A DNA stretch of 64,000 bases, taken from assembly GCF_002165775.1 (NCBI RefSeq), contig NZ_NDYP01000002.1, positions 186,001-250,000 of the forward strand. The letters run 5' to 3'. Made by a program: the position numbers and the translations under genes. Shown here piece after piece: positions 28,526 to 37,807 of this stretch. The number at the start of each line of letters is the position of its first letter. The stretch's first letter is position 1. The notes under the pieces were generated by a model, which saw only the letters and a list, made by a program, of their open reading frames with translations, ran no database searches and was not told where the DNA came from. Source of the DNA: Campylobacter concisus (GTDB taxonomy: Bacteria; Campylobacterota; Campylobacteria; Campylobacterales; Campylobacteraceae).

Positions 28526-28934
28526 TTTAGACAAACTAGTACGCGAATGCGGTGTCGAGCTTTACGATAGCGAGATCGCAAATGAAAATGGTAGGGCTAT
28601 TTTTAGAGTTTATATTATAAAAAATGGCGGAGTGAGCCTTGACGACTGTGAAAAAGTGAGCCGTCTGCTCTCACCTATCTTTGACGTGACACCGCCAGTT
28701 AGTGGGGATTATAACCTCGAAGTTAGTTCGCCTGGCCTTGAAAGAAAACTTAGTAAGCCATCTCACTTTAAAGCGAGCGTTGGCGAGCTTGTAAAAGTTC
28801 AAACTGAGACTGAGAAATTTGCAGGAAGGCTTGTAAAAGCAGACGAAGAGGGCATAGCAGTTGAAAACGAAGAGGGAATCTTTGAGATCAACATCAGTGA
28901 GATAAAAAAAGCAAAAACATATTTGGAGTGGTAA
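28518..28934 (+). CDS. rimP: Ribosome maturation factor RimP
   Basis: RimP (138 residues) assists 30S assembly. The N-terminal alpha/beta domain has VYIIKNGGVSLDDCEKVSR and the family hallmark YNLEVSSPGLERKL at about 66-79, followed by a small beta domain. The stop is immediately followed by the fhs ATG at 28935. Confidence 0.94.
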   Translation: MDNLDKLVRECGVELYDSEIANENGRAIFRVYIIKNGGVSLDDCEKVSRLLSPIFDVTPPVSGDYNLEVSSPGLERKLSKPSHFKASVGELVKVQTETEKFAGRLVKADEEGIAVENEEGIFEINISEIKKAKTYLEW

Positions 28935-30584
28935 ATGCTAAGCGACATAGAGATAACTCACCAAACGAAACTAGAACACATCAGTAAAGTTGCCGCAAGA
29001 CTAGGTTTAGACGAAGACGAGCTCGAGCTTTATGGAAAATTTAAGGCTAAAATTTCTCCTAGACTTGAGCCGTCAAACTCAAAGCTCATCTTAGTCACTG
29101 CGACTAATCCAACTCCGTATGGCGAGGGTAAAACGACTATGTCTATCGGCTTAGCCGATGCGCTAAATTCACTTAATAAAAAGGTTTGCCTAGCGCTTCG
29201 TGAGCCATCTCTTGGGCCAGTTTTTGGCATAAAGGGTGGAGCAGCAGGTGGCGGCTACTCACAGCTTGCGCCGATGGAGGATCTAAATTTACACTTCACT
29301 GGCGATTTTCACGCGATAACATCGGCAAATAACCTGATTTCAGCGATGATAGATAATAGCCTTTATCAAGAAAACCCACTAAAAATAGAGAAAATTTTAT
29401 GGAAGCGCTGTATGGATATGAACGACCGCGCGCTTAGATTTATCACTGTGGGTCAGGGCGGTAGAACAGATGGCGTGCCAAGAGAAGATGGCTTTAATAT
29501 CACCGCTGCAAGCGAGATCATGGCTGTGCTTTGTCTAGCTACGAGCCTTTCTGATCTAAAAGAGCGTGTGGCAAATATCATGGTTGCCTACGATAGCGAT
29601 AAAAAGCCTATCTACGTGCGTGATCTAGGCTGCGAAGACGCTGTTTGTATACTTTTAAAAGATGCGATCAAGCCAAATTTATTTCAAACGCTTGAGCACA
29701 CACCTACGCTCGTGCATGGTGGTCCATTTGCAAACATCGCGCACGGCTGCAACTCAGTCATCGCAACAAAAACAGCTCTAAATTTAGCTGACTACGTCAT
29801 CACTGAAGCTGGCTTTGGCTCTGAGCTTGGTGCGGAGAAATTTTTAGATATAAAATGTAGGGTTGCTGGCATCAAACCAAGTGCTGTAGTGCTTGTAAGT
29901 ACGATAAGATCGCTAAAATATAATGGCGAAGCAAACAAAGATGAGATTACAAAACCAGATATGAACGCTCTTAAAAAAGGTATCGAAAACCTTGGCGGAC
30001 ACATCGAAAATTTAAAAGTCAAATTTGGTCAAAATGTAGTTGTGGCGCTTAATAAATTTGGATTTGACACCGATGAAGAGATAAATTTCGTAAAAGAGTA
30101 CTGCCGTGAGCTTGGCGTAGAAGTGGCAGTTTGTGAGAATTTCTTAAAAGGTGGCAAAGGTGCGGTTGAGCTAGCTGAACTAGTTTTAAAAGCATGCGAT
30201 AAGCCAAGTAAGATAAATTTCACCTACGAGATGAGCGATGATACGAAAACTAAGATAGAAAAGGTCGCTAAAGAAATTTACGGAGCTGGTGAGGTGGTCT
30301 TTGAAGAGGCCGCTCTTAAAAAGATCGAGATGATAAAAGAGCTAAATTTGAGCCATTTGCCAGTTTGTATCGCAAAAACTCAGTATTCATTTAGTGACGA
30401 TGCGAAGCTTTTGGGCAGAGCAAAGGGCTTTACATTTAGCGTAAAAGACCTTGACATTAGAACTGGAGCTGGCTTTATCGTAGCAGTTTGCGGTAAGATC
30501 ATGCTAATGCCAGGACTTCCAAAAGTGCCAGCTGCGGTCAATATGAAGATAGACGCAGAGGGCAAGATCGACGGCTTGTCGTAA
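28935..30584 (+). CDS. fhs: Formate-tetrahydrofolate ligase
   Basis: Fhs (549 residues) makes 10-formyl-THF from formate, THF and ATP, feeding purine and fMet synthesis in one-carbon metabolism. The P-loop-like TPYGEGKTT is at about 57-65, GGAAGGGYSQLAPMEDLNLHFTGD follows, and GQGGRTDGVPREDGF carries a family signature. The length agrees with the 550-560 residue family. It abuts rimP, so it is probably in the infB operon. Confidence 0.97.
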   Translation: MLSDIEITHQTKLEHISKVAARLGLDEDELELYGKFKAKISPRLEPSNSKLILVTATNPTPYGEGKTTMSIGLADALNSLNKKVCLALREPSLGPVFGIKGGAAGGGYSQLAPMEDLNLHFTGDFHAITSANNLISAMIDNSLYQENPLKIEKILWKRCMDMNDRALRFITVGQGGRTDGVPREDGFNITAASEIMAVLCLATSLSDLKERVANIMVAYDSDKKPIYVRDLGCEDAVCILLKDAIKPNLFQTLEHTPTLVHGGPFANIAHGCNSVIATKTALNLADYVITEAGFGSELGAEKFLDIKCRVAGIKPSAVVLVSTIRSLKYNGEANKDEITKPDMNALKKGIENLGGHIENLKVKFGQNVVVALNKFGFDTDEEINFVKEYCRELGVEVAVCENFLKGGKGAVELAELVLKACDKPSKINFTYEMSDDTKTKIEKVAKEIYGAGEVVFEEAALKKIEMIKELNLSHLPVCIAKTQYSFSDDAKLLGRAKGFTFSVKDLDIRTGAGFIVAVCGKIMLMPGLPKVPAAVNMKIDAEGKIDGLS

Positions 30585-30596
30585 ATTTGGAGAAAT

Positions 30597-31148
30597 ATGA
30601 AATTTGTAAAAATACTCTTTTTAATAGTTTTAGGTGTTTTCTTTGTTGGATGCGCAGGAAGATATAAATATAATGTTGAGCCAACGCCGATACAAAAAGG
30701 CGTGGCTAAATATATTGTTAGTGATTTTAACCTAACATTGACAAATCAACCAACTAGATACGAGCACAACACTAACTATAAAAATGAAAGCGAACTTCGT
30801 GATGAGTTTGTGGAATTTATAAACAAACATCTAAAAGAGCAGGGCATTTTAGGGGACGAAAATAGCTTCAAGATAAAAATACAAATGGACTATGAAAGAT
30901 GGTTTAACTGGGGTGGCAAGGTATTAAACAAGCCACACTTTCGCTATAGCGTGAAAATTTATGATAACGCTGATAGGCTTTTGGTCTCTTACGCTATACC
31001 ACTCTCTACAACGAAATATAGCTATTTTAAAGAGATCGCTGTTTTGGCAGAGATTGCTGCTTTTAGGTGGGACGTGGAGGATGAGCCGACCGATATTGAC
31101 TTGATCTCAAAAACTCTTGTTGATGAGATAAAAGATATAGGAAAATAA
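30597..31148 (+). CDS. Putative lipoprotein of unknown function
   Basis: The 183-residue product begins with a lipoprotein signal (hydrophobic 4-17, lipobox FVGC with Cys19). The mature part is a mixed fold with many Tyr, Trp and Asp residues and no family I recognise. It would be an envelope lipoprotein. The sequence after Cys19 is AGRYKY, with no obvious inner-membrane retention signal. It sits 12 bases after fhs. Confidence 0.85.
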   Translation: MKFVKILFLIVLGVFFVGCAGRYKYNVEPTPIQKGVAKYIVSDFNLTLTNQPTRYEHNTNYKNESELRDEFVEFINKHLKEQGILGDENSFKIKIQMDYERWFNWGGKVLNKPHFRYSVKIYDNADRLLVSYAIPLSTTKYSYFKEIAVLAEIAAFRWDVEDEPTDIDLISKTLVDEIKDIGK

Positions 31149-31163
31149 ATATAGTCTGCTAAG

Positions 31164-32231
31164 ATGAACGACGAATTTTACATGGATCTTGCATTAAGCG
31201 AGGCTTGGAAATTTCAAATATTAACCTATCCAAATCCAGCCGTTGGGTGTCTTGTCCTTGATGAAAATGGACAAATTTTATCTTGTAAGGCTCATGAAAA
31301 GGCTGGGTATTTACATGCAGAGCCAACGGCGATACTATTTGCGCTTTGCAGGAAAAGTAAAAATTTCCAAGATAAATTTCTAAAAGCATATAATGAAAAA
31401 TTTTTCTTAAATTTAAAGCCCATTGATCTTGAAGAACAGCCTTTAGAGCCAAAATTTACCTACGAATTTATACTAAAAAACCACTCAAATTTACTAAAAA
31501 ATGCAAAAACTTATGTCACACTTGAGCCTTGCTCACATCATGGTAAAACGCCACCTTGCACAAATTTACTAAAAGAGCTTGGCTTTAGTGAGGTGATAAT
31601 AGGCAGCCACGATGAAAACAAAATAGCAAGTGGCGGCGCAAGTTTACTGCAAAGTTCTGGCATGAGGGTGAAATTTGGCGTTTTAAAAGGGCGTTGTGAC
31701 AAGCTACTTGAGCCATTTTTGGCATATCAAAATGGTGGATTTAGTTTTTTAAAAATAGCTCTTAGTAAAAATGGCGTGGCAAGTGGCGGTATCATCACAA
31801 ATGAACTTAGCCGCACGCATGTCCATAAACTAAGATGCATCATAGATACGCTAGTGATCGGTGGCAATACAGTGCGAACAGACCGGCCAAAGCTTGACAG
31901 CAGGTTGGTGGGCAGCGGTAAAAATCCAGACGTTATAATCTACTCAAGAAGTGATAAATTTGATGAAACGATACCGCTTTTTAGTGTGCCATATCGCAAA
32001 GTGAGCGTGCAAAAAGAGCTAAATTTAAAAGGGCTTACTATGTTTGAAGGTGCTGGTGAGTTTTTAAAACTTGCAAAAGATGGCAAACTGGCAAACGTAA
32101 AATGGCTACTTATCTATCAAAGCTCAAATTTTAAGGATGGTAAAAATTTAAGCCTTGATCTAAATTTAAAGCCACTATTTAGTGGGAATTTTGGAAACGA
32201 TAGCTACACTTGGTATGAAATTTTGGATTAA
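31164..32231 (+). CDS. ribD: Bifunctional riboflavin biosynthesis deaminase/reductase RibD
   Basis: RibD (355 residues) deaminates the pyrimidine from GTP cyclohydrolase II and then reduces its ribose. The N-terminal deaminase has NPAVGCLVL, HAEPTA (zinc His and catalytic Glu) and LEPCSHHGKTPPC (zinc cysteines). About 45 residues between the two motifs are an insertion relative to the E. coli enzyme. The C-terminal reductase domain begins near residue 195 (ISLSKNG-like ALSKNGVASGG). It converges on the next gene with a 4-base overlap. Confidence 0.94.
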   Translation: MNDEFYMDLALSEAWKFQILTYPNPAVGCLVLDENGQILSCKAHEKAGYLHAEPTAILFALCRKSKNFQDKFLKAYNEKFFLNLKPIDLEEQPLEPKFTYEFILKNHSNLLKNAKTYVTLEPCSHHGKTPPCTNLLKELGFSEVIIGSHDENKIASGGASLLQSSGMRVKFGVLKGRCDKLLEPFLAYQNGGFSFLKIALSKNGVASGGIITNELSRTHVHKLRCIIDTLVIGGNTVRTDRPKLDSRLVGSGKNPDVIIYSRSDKFDETIPLFSVPYRKVSVQKELNLKGLTMFEGAGEFLKLAKDGKLANVKWLLIYQSSNFKDGKNLSLDLNLKPLFSGNFGNDSYTWYEILD

Positions 32232-33091
32232 ATATCTAAGCCAAAATAGTGCTTAACTAAAAAGCCAATACCAAATGAAATGATCGCAACACCAAAAGTT
32301 ATCACACACATCTCAATTACTCTTGGTAAAAATTTAAGCTCTTTTGCCACGCTTATGTAAAAGTTGTAAGTGATAATGGCAACAAAGGCAAAGAAAAACA
32401 TCGACAAGACAGCGTAAAGACCACTTGAAAAGATGAAAAATGGAAGTATCAAAAACGCCGTTGTTATGATGTACGAACCACCTGTATAGAGCGAATAGGT
32501 AAGCGGTTTGATCTCGTCGCTTGGATTTTCTTTTGACTCAAGATATGCTGACCCTGCCATGGAAAGTGCAGCTGCAATGCCCATGATAAGGCCCGTCGCA
32601 CCAACTGATTTTGTATTTGAAAAAGCGAGTGCGATGCCACTTAGCGTGCCAGTTAGCTCAACTAATGCGTCATTCATACCAAGAACGATACCACCGGCAT
32701 TGACTAGTTTTGTATCTTTTAGCATAGAGATTAAATTGTTTTCATGATTTACTTCTTCTTCATAAATATCTCTAGCTTCAGGATACTCATCAACGATACC
32801 AAGATAAAATTGCTCTGCGTCTTCTTCGCGTGACTCCATAAATTTTAAAGTAAAAGATGTACCAAAAATTTTAACAAGTATCGTATAGAAGATGACTTTG
32901 AATAAATTTGCAGTTCTGCTCTCGCCTGTTATCTTTTGACAAAAAGCATAATGTCGTTTTTCTTCAGTGATTAATTTACGAAGTATTTTTTTATTCTCTT
33001 CATTTTTTTCACTAGCTTCAAGTAGTGTATAAATAGCTGTATCATCTGCTTCGTTTTGTAGCTGTTTTAAAGCACGCTTTTTATCTAGCAT
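32228..33091 (-). CDS. Ferritin-like/VIT1 fusion membrane protein (iron-handling, MbfA-type)
   Basis: The 287-residue protein fuses two modules. Residues about 5-125 are a rubrerythrin/ferritin-like helical domain with Glu/His ligands spaced as in diiron sites (EEKRHY; EEEVNHE). Residues about 130-287 are a CCC1/VIT1-type domain with about five membrane helices and GGIVLGMNDALVELTG. Related fusions such as MbfA export iron and protect from peroxide stress. The iron/manganese substrate is inferred from the family. No Fur box was found by eye. Confidence 0.85.
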   Translation of the reverse strand: MLDKKRALKQLQNEADDTAIYTLLEASEKNEENKKILRKLITEEKRHYAFCQKITGESRTANLFKVIFYTILVKIFGTSFTLKFMESREEDAEQFYLGIVDEYPEARDIYEEEVNHENNLISMLKDTKLVNAGGIVLGMNDALVELTGTLSGIALAFSNTKSVGATGLIMGIAAALSMAGSAYLESKENPSDEIKPLTYSLYTGGSYIITTAFLILPFFIFSSGLYAVLSMFFFAFVAIITYNFYISVAKELKFLPRVIEMCVITFGVAIISFGIGFLVKHYFGLDI

Positions 33092-33146
33092 AAATTCCCC
33101 TTTTTTAAATTTTGTAAGATTTTGAATTTTGAAGTGTAAGATTAGA

Positions 33147-33231
33147 TGGTGCGATCAGCGAGACTCGAACTCGCACACCTAGTGGCACTACCCCCTCAAG
33201 ATAGCGTGTCTACCAATTCCACCATGATCGC
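33147..33231 (-). tRNA. tRNA-Leu (GAG anticodon)
   Basis: On the minus strand the gene reads GCGATCA at the 5' end and TGATCGC plus discriminator A and an encoded CCA at the 3' end, a 7-pair acceptor stem. The anticodon loop is CTTGAGG, giving GAG. A long variable arm typical of leucine tRNA (GGTAGTGCCACTAGGTGTG region) and the T arm GCGAGTTCGAGTCTCGC are visible. It lies between the iron protein and atpE. Confidence 0.95.
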
Positions 33232-33243
33232 AAAAAGAGTAAA

Positions 33244-33258
33244 AGCCCCAAAGGGGCT
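33244..33258 (-). terminator. Terminator of atpE
   Basis: AGCCCC-3-GGGGCT is a 6-pair GC-rich hairpin followed on the minus strand by TTTTACTCTTTTT. It lies just after the atpE stop and 12 bases before the tRNA-Leu gene. Confidence 0.75.
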
Positions 33259-33275
33259 AAATTTAAGCTTTACGC

Positions 33276-33578
33276 TTAGCCAAGCATTGGGTTTGCGTAA
33301 AGAACGATAAGTGTAATAACTAGTGCGTAGATAACTTGTGCTTCGATCATCGCAAGAGCGATAAACATTGTAGTCATAAGTTTGCTACCTACACCTGGGT
33401 TTCTAGCTGTTCCGCTGATAGTCGCAGCAGCTGTGTTTCCCATACCTATAGCACCGCCAAGAGCTGCAAGGCCAAGGCCGATACCGCCAGCGATAACTGA
33501 ATATGATTTGATCATCTCGCCATCAGCGCCAAATGCGAATGCAGCAAGACCAAGAATTAAAAACACGATCTTTTTCAT
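33276..33578 (-). CDS. atpE: F0 ATP synthase subunit c
   Basis: Subunit c (100 residues) forms the proton-driven rotor ring. A signal-like N-terminus (1-17) precedes two membrane helices linked by the polar loop ARNPGV. The proton-carrying Glu is residue 79 in ALAMIEAQVIYAL. The residues around it do not show the Glu-Ser/Thr pattern of sodium-type rings, so proton use is likely. The gene stands alone, 27 kb from the atp operon, as usual in Campylobacter. AAAGGAG precedes the ATG. Confidence 0.97.
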   Translation of the reverse strand: MKKIVFLILGLAAFAFGADGEMIKSYSVIAGGIGLGLAALGGAIGMGNTAAATISGTARNPGVGSKLMTTMFIALAMIEAQVIYALVITLIVLYANPMLG

Positions 33579-33630
33579 CGTTGCTCCTTTAAAATTTTAA
33601 AGCTCTTTCGGATCTGCCCCCTACTAAAAC

Positions 33631-33636
33631 TTTATA
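33631..33636 (-). promoter_or_regulatory. Possible -10 element of atpE
   Basis: TATAAA on the minus strand (within GGCTTATAAAGTTT) lies about 52 bases before the atpE start, in a 205-base gap. The rest of the gap is AT-rich leader for the transporter gene on the plus strand. Confidence 0.4.
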
Positions 33637-33783
33637 AGCCGCAATATTACAAAAATAAAACTTTGTTTCAAATAAAAACACTAAAAATTTAAATTGCCTA
33701 TAAAAAATTCTTGGCTTAGAAAAATAAAAGTTTTTTTATGTTATCTTTGAAAAAATTAATTTATTCTTAATCTCAGGTAATCA

Positions 33784-35130
33784 ATGATAAATGAAAAATT
33801 TTCAAAAATAGGCTTTGTTCTTGCGATGGCTGGTTCTGCTGTTGGACTTGGTAATGCATGGAAATTTCCAACAATGGTGGGAAACAACGGCGGTTCAGCG
33901 TTTATAGTTTTATATTTGCTTCTTACGTTTGCTATCGCTTTTGTAGCGTTTTTAGCAGAGCTTAGCATTGGTAAGCTTGGTGAGAGTGACGTTGTAAGCT
34001 CCATTTATAAACTTGCTCCAAAACACAAAAAAATATGGTCTTTTTCAGGCTTTTTTATGATAGGAGCGATACTTATTGCTTCGTTTTATATGGTTGTCAT
34101 TGGCTGGATATTAAAGTATATTTATCTTGGCTTTTCGCCACTTTTAAGCAATCAAGAAGAGGCAGCCCAGCAGTTTAATACGCTTTTATCAAATGATTTA
34201 AGTAGCGCTATTGTTTGCTTTAGCTTGGTCTTTTTGATGGTATTTTTTGCTGTTTCAAAAGGTGTGAAAAGTGGCATTGAAAAGCTAAATATCTGGATGA
34301 TGCCGGGCCTTTTTATACTGCTTGTTTGTATACTTTTTTATGCAATTAGTATGGGTGATGGTTTTGTTAAGGCGGCTAAATTTTTATTTGTACCAAATTT
34401 TAGCGCGATCACGCCAGATGTTGTTTTGCAAGCTCTTGGACTTGCATTCTTCTCGCTATCTATGGGTGTTGGTGTAATACCGACATACGCTGCAAATTTA
34501 CCAGAGCGTACAAATTTAATAAAATCAACGCTTTCTATCATCTTTATAAACATATTAATAGGCGTTATGATGGGACTTGTGGTCTTTACATTTATATTTG
34601 CTTATGGAGCTGATAGTACGGCAAGTGGACCAGGGCTTATTTTTATCTCACTTGTTACACTTTTTGCAAAGCTTGGGATAGTTGGCAATATTATGGCCAT
34701 CGCATTTTTTGTTTCACTTTTATTTGCTGGTGTTACAAGTGCTGTTTCGATGATTGAACCATTTGCTTATTATTTGGTTAGAAAATTTGAAATTTCACGC
34801 AAAATGGCTCTTGTTTATATTGGAATTTTTGTCTATATTTTAGGCCTTTTTTGTATTTTTTCATATTATGCGCAGACGGCTAATATTTTTAGTGTTTTTG
34901 GTAAGCCAGTCTTTGATGCACTTGATTTTCTTACTTCAAATATAATGATGCCAATAGGCGCCATAATTTTTAGTTTTTTTGTTGGCTATAAACTTAAAAA
35001 AGAGAGCCTATATCTACTCTTTGGCGAATTTATGGGAAAAGTATTTTTTGAAATTTGGTACTTCACTCTAAGATATATCGTGCCAATTGCAATTTGTGCC
35101 ATCATGATCTATCAAATAGCAGGTAAATGA
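33784..35130 (+). CDS. NSS-family sodium-dependent transporter (first of three tandem copies)
   Basis: The 448-residue neurotransmitter:sodium symporter family protein has 11-12 predicted membrane helices. The N-terminal GSAVGLGNAWKFPTMVGNNGG is the helix-1 motif that binds sodium and substrate in LeuT-like proteins. Substrates of bacterial members are mainly amino acids; which one is used here cannot be read from sequence. It overlaps the next paralogue by 4 bases (ATGA). Confidence 0.92.
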   Translation: MINEKFSKIGFVLAMAGSAVGLGNAWKFPTMVGNNGGSAFIVLYLLLTFAIAFVAFLAELSIGKLGESDVVSSIYKLAPKHKKIWSFSGFFMIGAILIASFYMVVIGWILKYIYLGFSPLLSNQEEAAQQFNTLLSNDLSSAIVCFSLVFLMVFFAVSKGVKSGIEKLNIWMMPGLFILLVCILFYAISMGDGFVKAAKFLFVPNFSAITPDVVLQALGLAFFSLSMGVGVIPTYAANLPERTNLIKSTLSIIFINILIGVMMGLVVFTFIFAYGADSTASGPGLIFISLVTLFAKLGIVGNIMAIAFFVSLLFAGVTSAVSMIEPFAYYLVRKFEISRKMALVYIGIFVYILGLFCIFSYYAQTANIFSVFGKPVFDALDFLTSNIMMPIGAIIFSFFVGYKLKKESLYLLFGEFMGKVFFEIWYFTLRYIVPIAICAIMIYQIAGK

Positions 35131-36458
35131 TGGATAGATTTAGTAAAGTTGGTTTTGTTCTTTCTATCATTGGAGCGGCTATTGGCCTTGGTAATGCATG
35201 GAAATTTCCATATATGGTCGGTAGTAACGGTGGTTCAGCATTTATTCTTATATATCTATTTTTTGCTTTTGTTGTTGGACTTAGTATATTTTTTGCTGAG
35301 ATGGCAATGGGTAAAATTTCACGCCTTGATACGGTTGGGGCATTTAAATGTCTAGCTACAAAGGGGGCAAATTCCTGGAAATTTGCCGGTATTGTGATGG
35401 TGACAGGGATATTCATCGCATCTTTTTATACGCTCATTATCGGCTGGGTTTTAAAATACGCTATCTTAAGTCTTGGTGAGCTTCCAAAAGATATGGCAAG
35501 CTCAGAAGCGCTTTTTGTAAATTTTACTTCAAATGGTGCATGGGAGCAAATTTTATATTTTAGCATCGCTTTTTTTGCATACTTTTTTATACTTACAAAA
35601 GGTATAAAAAGTGGAATAGAGCGTATAAATGTATATCTTATTCCGACACTTTTTATTTTACTTTTGCTTATGCTCGGCTACTCTTTTGGTATGAATGGAT
35701 TTGATGAGGCGGCTAAATTTTTACTAGTACCAGACTTTTCAAAGATAGATCAAGGCGCTATCTTAAATGCTCTTGGGTTAGCTTTTTTTACGATGTGTAT
35801 TGGCATTGGCTGCATTTTAACTTACTCATCAAGCCTAGGCAATGATACAAATTTATTCACTTCATCACTTTATGTAGTCTTTGCAAATATAATTATTAGC
35901 GTAATTATAGGGCTTATAGTTTTTACATTCACCTATGAATTTGGCTCAGAGCCATCAAAGGGTGCAGGGTTAGCATTTATCTCGCTTCCAACGCTTTTTG
36001 CAAAGCTTGGTTTGCTTGGAAATTTCTTAGCTTTTGCATTTTTTACATCTTTATTTTTTGCTGGTATAACATCGGTTATTTCACTAGTTGAACCATTTAT
36101 ATTTTTCTTAAATAAAAGCTTGGGACTTAGTAGAAATAGATCAATTATTATTGTTGGTGCCGTAGTTTATCTTTTGGGAATTTTATGCGCATTAAGCGGT
36201 ATTGGCGATTTTAAGGAGTCACTTACATTTTTTGGTAAGAGCTTTTTTGATTTGCTTGATTATATTAGCTCAAACATTATGCTACCACTTGGTGGCATTA
36301 TATTTGCTATTTTTGTTGGATACTTTATAAAATTTGAGCTTTTAAAAGAGCTATTCTTGCCTTATATGGGTGAGATTGTTTTTAAAATTTGGTATTTTTT
36401 AATAAGGTTTGTAGCACCAATTCTAGTTTTTGTGGTGCTAGTAAGGGAGATTGCATAA
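35127..36458 (+). CDS. NSS-family sodium-dependent transporter (second tandem copy)
   Basis: This 443-residue paralogue of its neighbours has the same helix-1 motif (GAAIGLGNAWKFPYMVGSNGG) and the conserved SGIERINVYLIPTLF and GITSVISLVEPF segments. It starts 4 bases inside the first copy and its stop overlaps the third copy's ATG by one base. The three are therefore one transcript. In C. jejuni I recall two such genes in this position. Confidence 0.92.
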   Translation: MMDRFSKVGFVLSIIGAAIGLGNAWKFPYMVGSNGGSAFILIYLFFAFVVGLSIFFAEMAMGKISRLDTVGAFKCLATKGANSWKFAGIVMVTGIFIASFYTLIIGWVLKYAILSLGELPKDMASSEALFVNFTSNGAWEQILYFSIAFFAYFFILTKGIKSGIERINVYLIPTLFILLLLMLGYSFGMNGFDEAAKFLLVPDFSKIDQGAILNALGLAFFTMCIGIGCILTYSSSLGNDTNLFTSSLYVVFANIIISVIIGLIVFTFTYEFGSEPSKGAGLAFISLPTLFAKLGLLGNFLAFAFFTSLFFAGITSVISLVEPFIFFLNKSLGLSRNRSIIIVGAVVYLLGILCALSGIGDFKESLTFFGKSFFDLLDYISSNIMLPLGGIIFAIFVGYFIKFELLKELFLPYMGEIVFKIWYFLIRFVAPILVFVVLVREIA

Positions 36459-37798
36459 TGGCAAAAGAACAGTTTTCTAAAATAGGTTATGTTTTAGCAG
36501 TTGCAGGGTCAGCTGTTGGACTTGGCAATGCATGGAAATTTCCATATATGGTTGGTGAAAATGGTGGATCGGCATTTGTTATTTTATATCTTTTGATAAC
36601 GTTTTTAGTTGGCATACCTATCTTTATGGCAGAGCTAAGTATTGGCAAGCTTAGCGAAAGCGATAGTGTAAATGCCTTTAGAAAGTTGGCGAATAAAAAT
36701 AAAAATTTATGGCAACTAGTTGGAATTTTAGCTATGGTAACCGCAGCTATAATCTCATCTTATTATATTGTGATCATCGGCTGGGTCTTTAAGTATTTCA
36801 CACTATCTTTTACCGGTCTTCCAAACGATATAGAAAGTTCAAAAGTAATATTTAACGAGCTTCTTACGCATGGTCTTGGCGAGCAGACGCTTTATTTTGT
36901 TATAGCATTTGTAGCTTGCTTTTTTATCCTTTCAAAAGGTGTGAAAAGTGGCATTGAAAAGCTAAATGTTTGGATGATGCCAAGCCTATTTATCATGGTT
37001 TTAATTATGCTTATATTTTCTATGACAATGAATGGCTTTACAAAATCTGCTGAGTTTTTACTTGTTCCCGACTTTAGTAAAATTTCATTTAACTCGCTCT
37101 TGCTTGCTCTTGGGCTTGCTTTTTGGACACTATCTCTTGGTATGGCAGCGATCATTACATATTCAGCTAGCCTAAGCGATGATACAAATTTAGCCACTTC
37201 TACACTAAGTATCGTTTTTATAAACATCGTCTTAGCCATCATGATGGGTCTTGTTATCTTTACATTTATATTTGAATTTGGCGCAGAGCCGTCTCAAGGA
37301 CCAGGACTTGTCTTTATCTCGCTTCCAACGCTCTTTGCTAAGCTTGGCGTGATAGGTCAAATTTTAGCTGTAGCATTTTTTGCTGCACTTATCTTTGCTG
37401 GCATTACTTCAGCCATCTCTATCGTAGAGCCGTTTGTATTTTTCTTGATCAGAGAGTATGGCATTAGCAGGATAAAAGCTCTTAGTATAGTTGGAGCTGG
37501 TGTTTTTGTTTTAGGATTTTTATGTCTTTTATCAAATATAGAAAATGTTGGCGACAAATTTATGCTCTTTGGTAAAAATTTCTTTGATTTTCTTGACTTT
37601 ACCGCTTCAAATGTTCTGCTTCCAATTAGTGGTATTGGTGGAGCGATATTTGTTGGATATTTTATGAAAAGAGAGGCACTTTATGTGCTATTTAGTCCAT
37701 ATATGAGCGACTTTGTATTTAGTGCATGGTATTTTTTATTAAGATATGTGGCGCCAGTTTGCGTCTTTATCATTATGATAAATAAATTGTTTTTTTAA
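36458..37798 (+). CDS. NSS-family sodium-dependent transporter (third tandem copy)
   Basis: This is a 446-residue member of the same family with GSAVGLGNAWKFPYMVGENGG, KSGIEKLNVWMMPSLF and GITSAISIVEPFVFF. I start at ATG 36458 (MAKEQFSKIGYVL) in a TAATG overlap with the previous copy. Upstream in-frame residues belong to the previous gene's DNA. It resembles copy 1 closely in the SGIEKLN region. The TRAP genes follow 9 bases later. Confidence 0.92.
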   Translation: MAKEQFSKIGYVLAVAGSAVGLGNAWKFPYMVGENGGSAFVILYLLITFLVGIPIFMAELSIGKLSESDSVNAFRKLANKNKNLWQLVGILAMVTAAIISSYYIVIIGWVFKYFTLSFTGLPNDIESSKVIFNELLTHGLGEQTLYFVIAFVACFFILSKGVKSGIEKLNVWMMPSLFIMVLIMLIFSMTMNGFTKSAEFLLVPDFSKISFNSLLLALGLAFWTLSLGMAAIITYSASLSDDTNLATSTLSIVFINIVLAIMMGLVIFTFIFEFGAEPSQGPGLVFISLPTLFAKLGVIGQILAVAFFAALIFAGITSAISIVEPFVFFLIREYGISRIKALSIVGAGVFVLGFLCLLSNIENVGDKFMLFGKNFFDFLDFTASNVLLPISGIGGAIFVGYFMKREALYVLFSPYMSDFVFSAWYFLLRYVAPVCVFIIMINKLFF

Positions 37799-37807
37799 GG
37801 GTTGTTT

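Noticed and set aside
36389..36457. Longer start for the third NSS gene
   Set aside because: The extra residues are encoded inside the end of the second NSS gene. ATG 36458 in the TAATG overlap gives the N-terminus shared with the paralogues.
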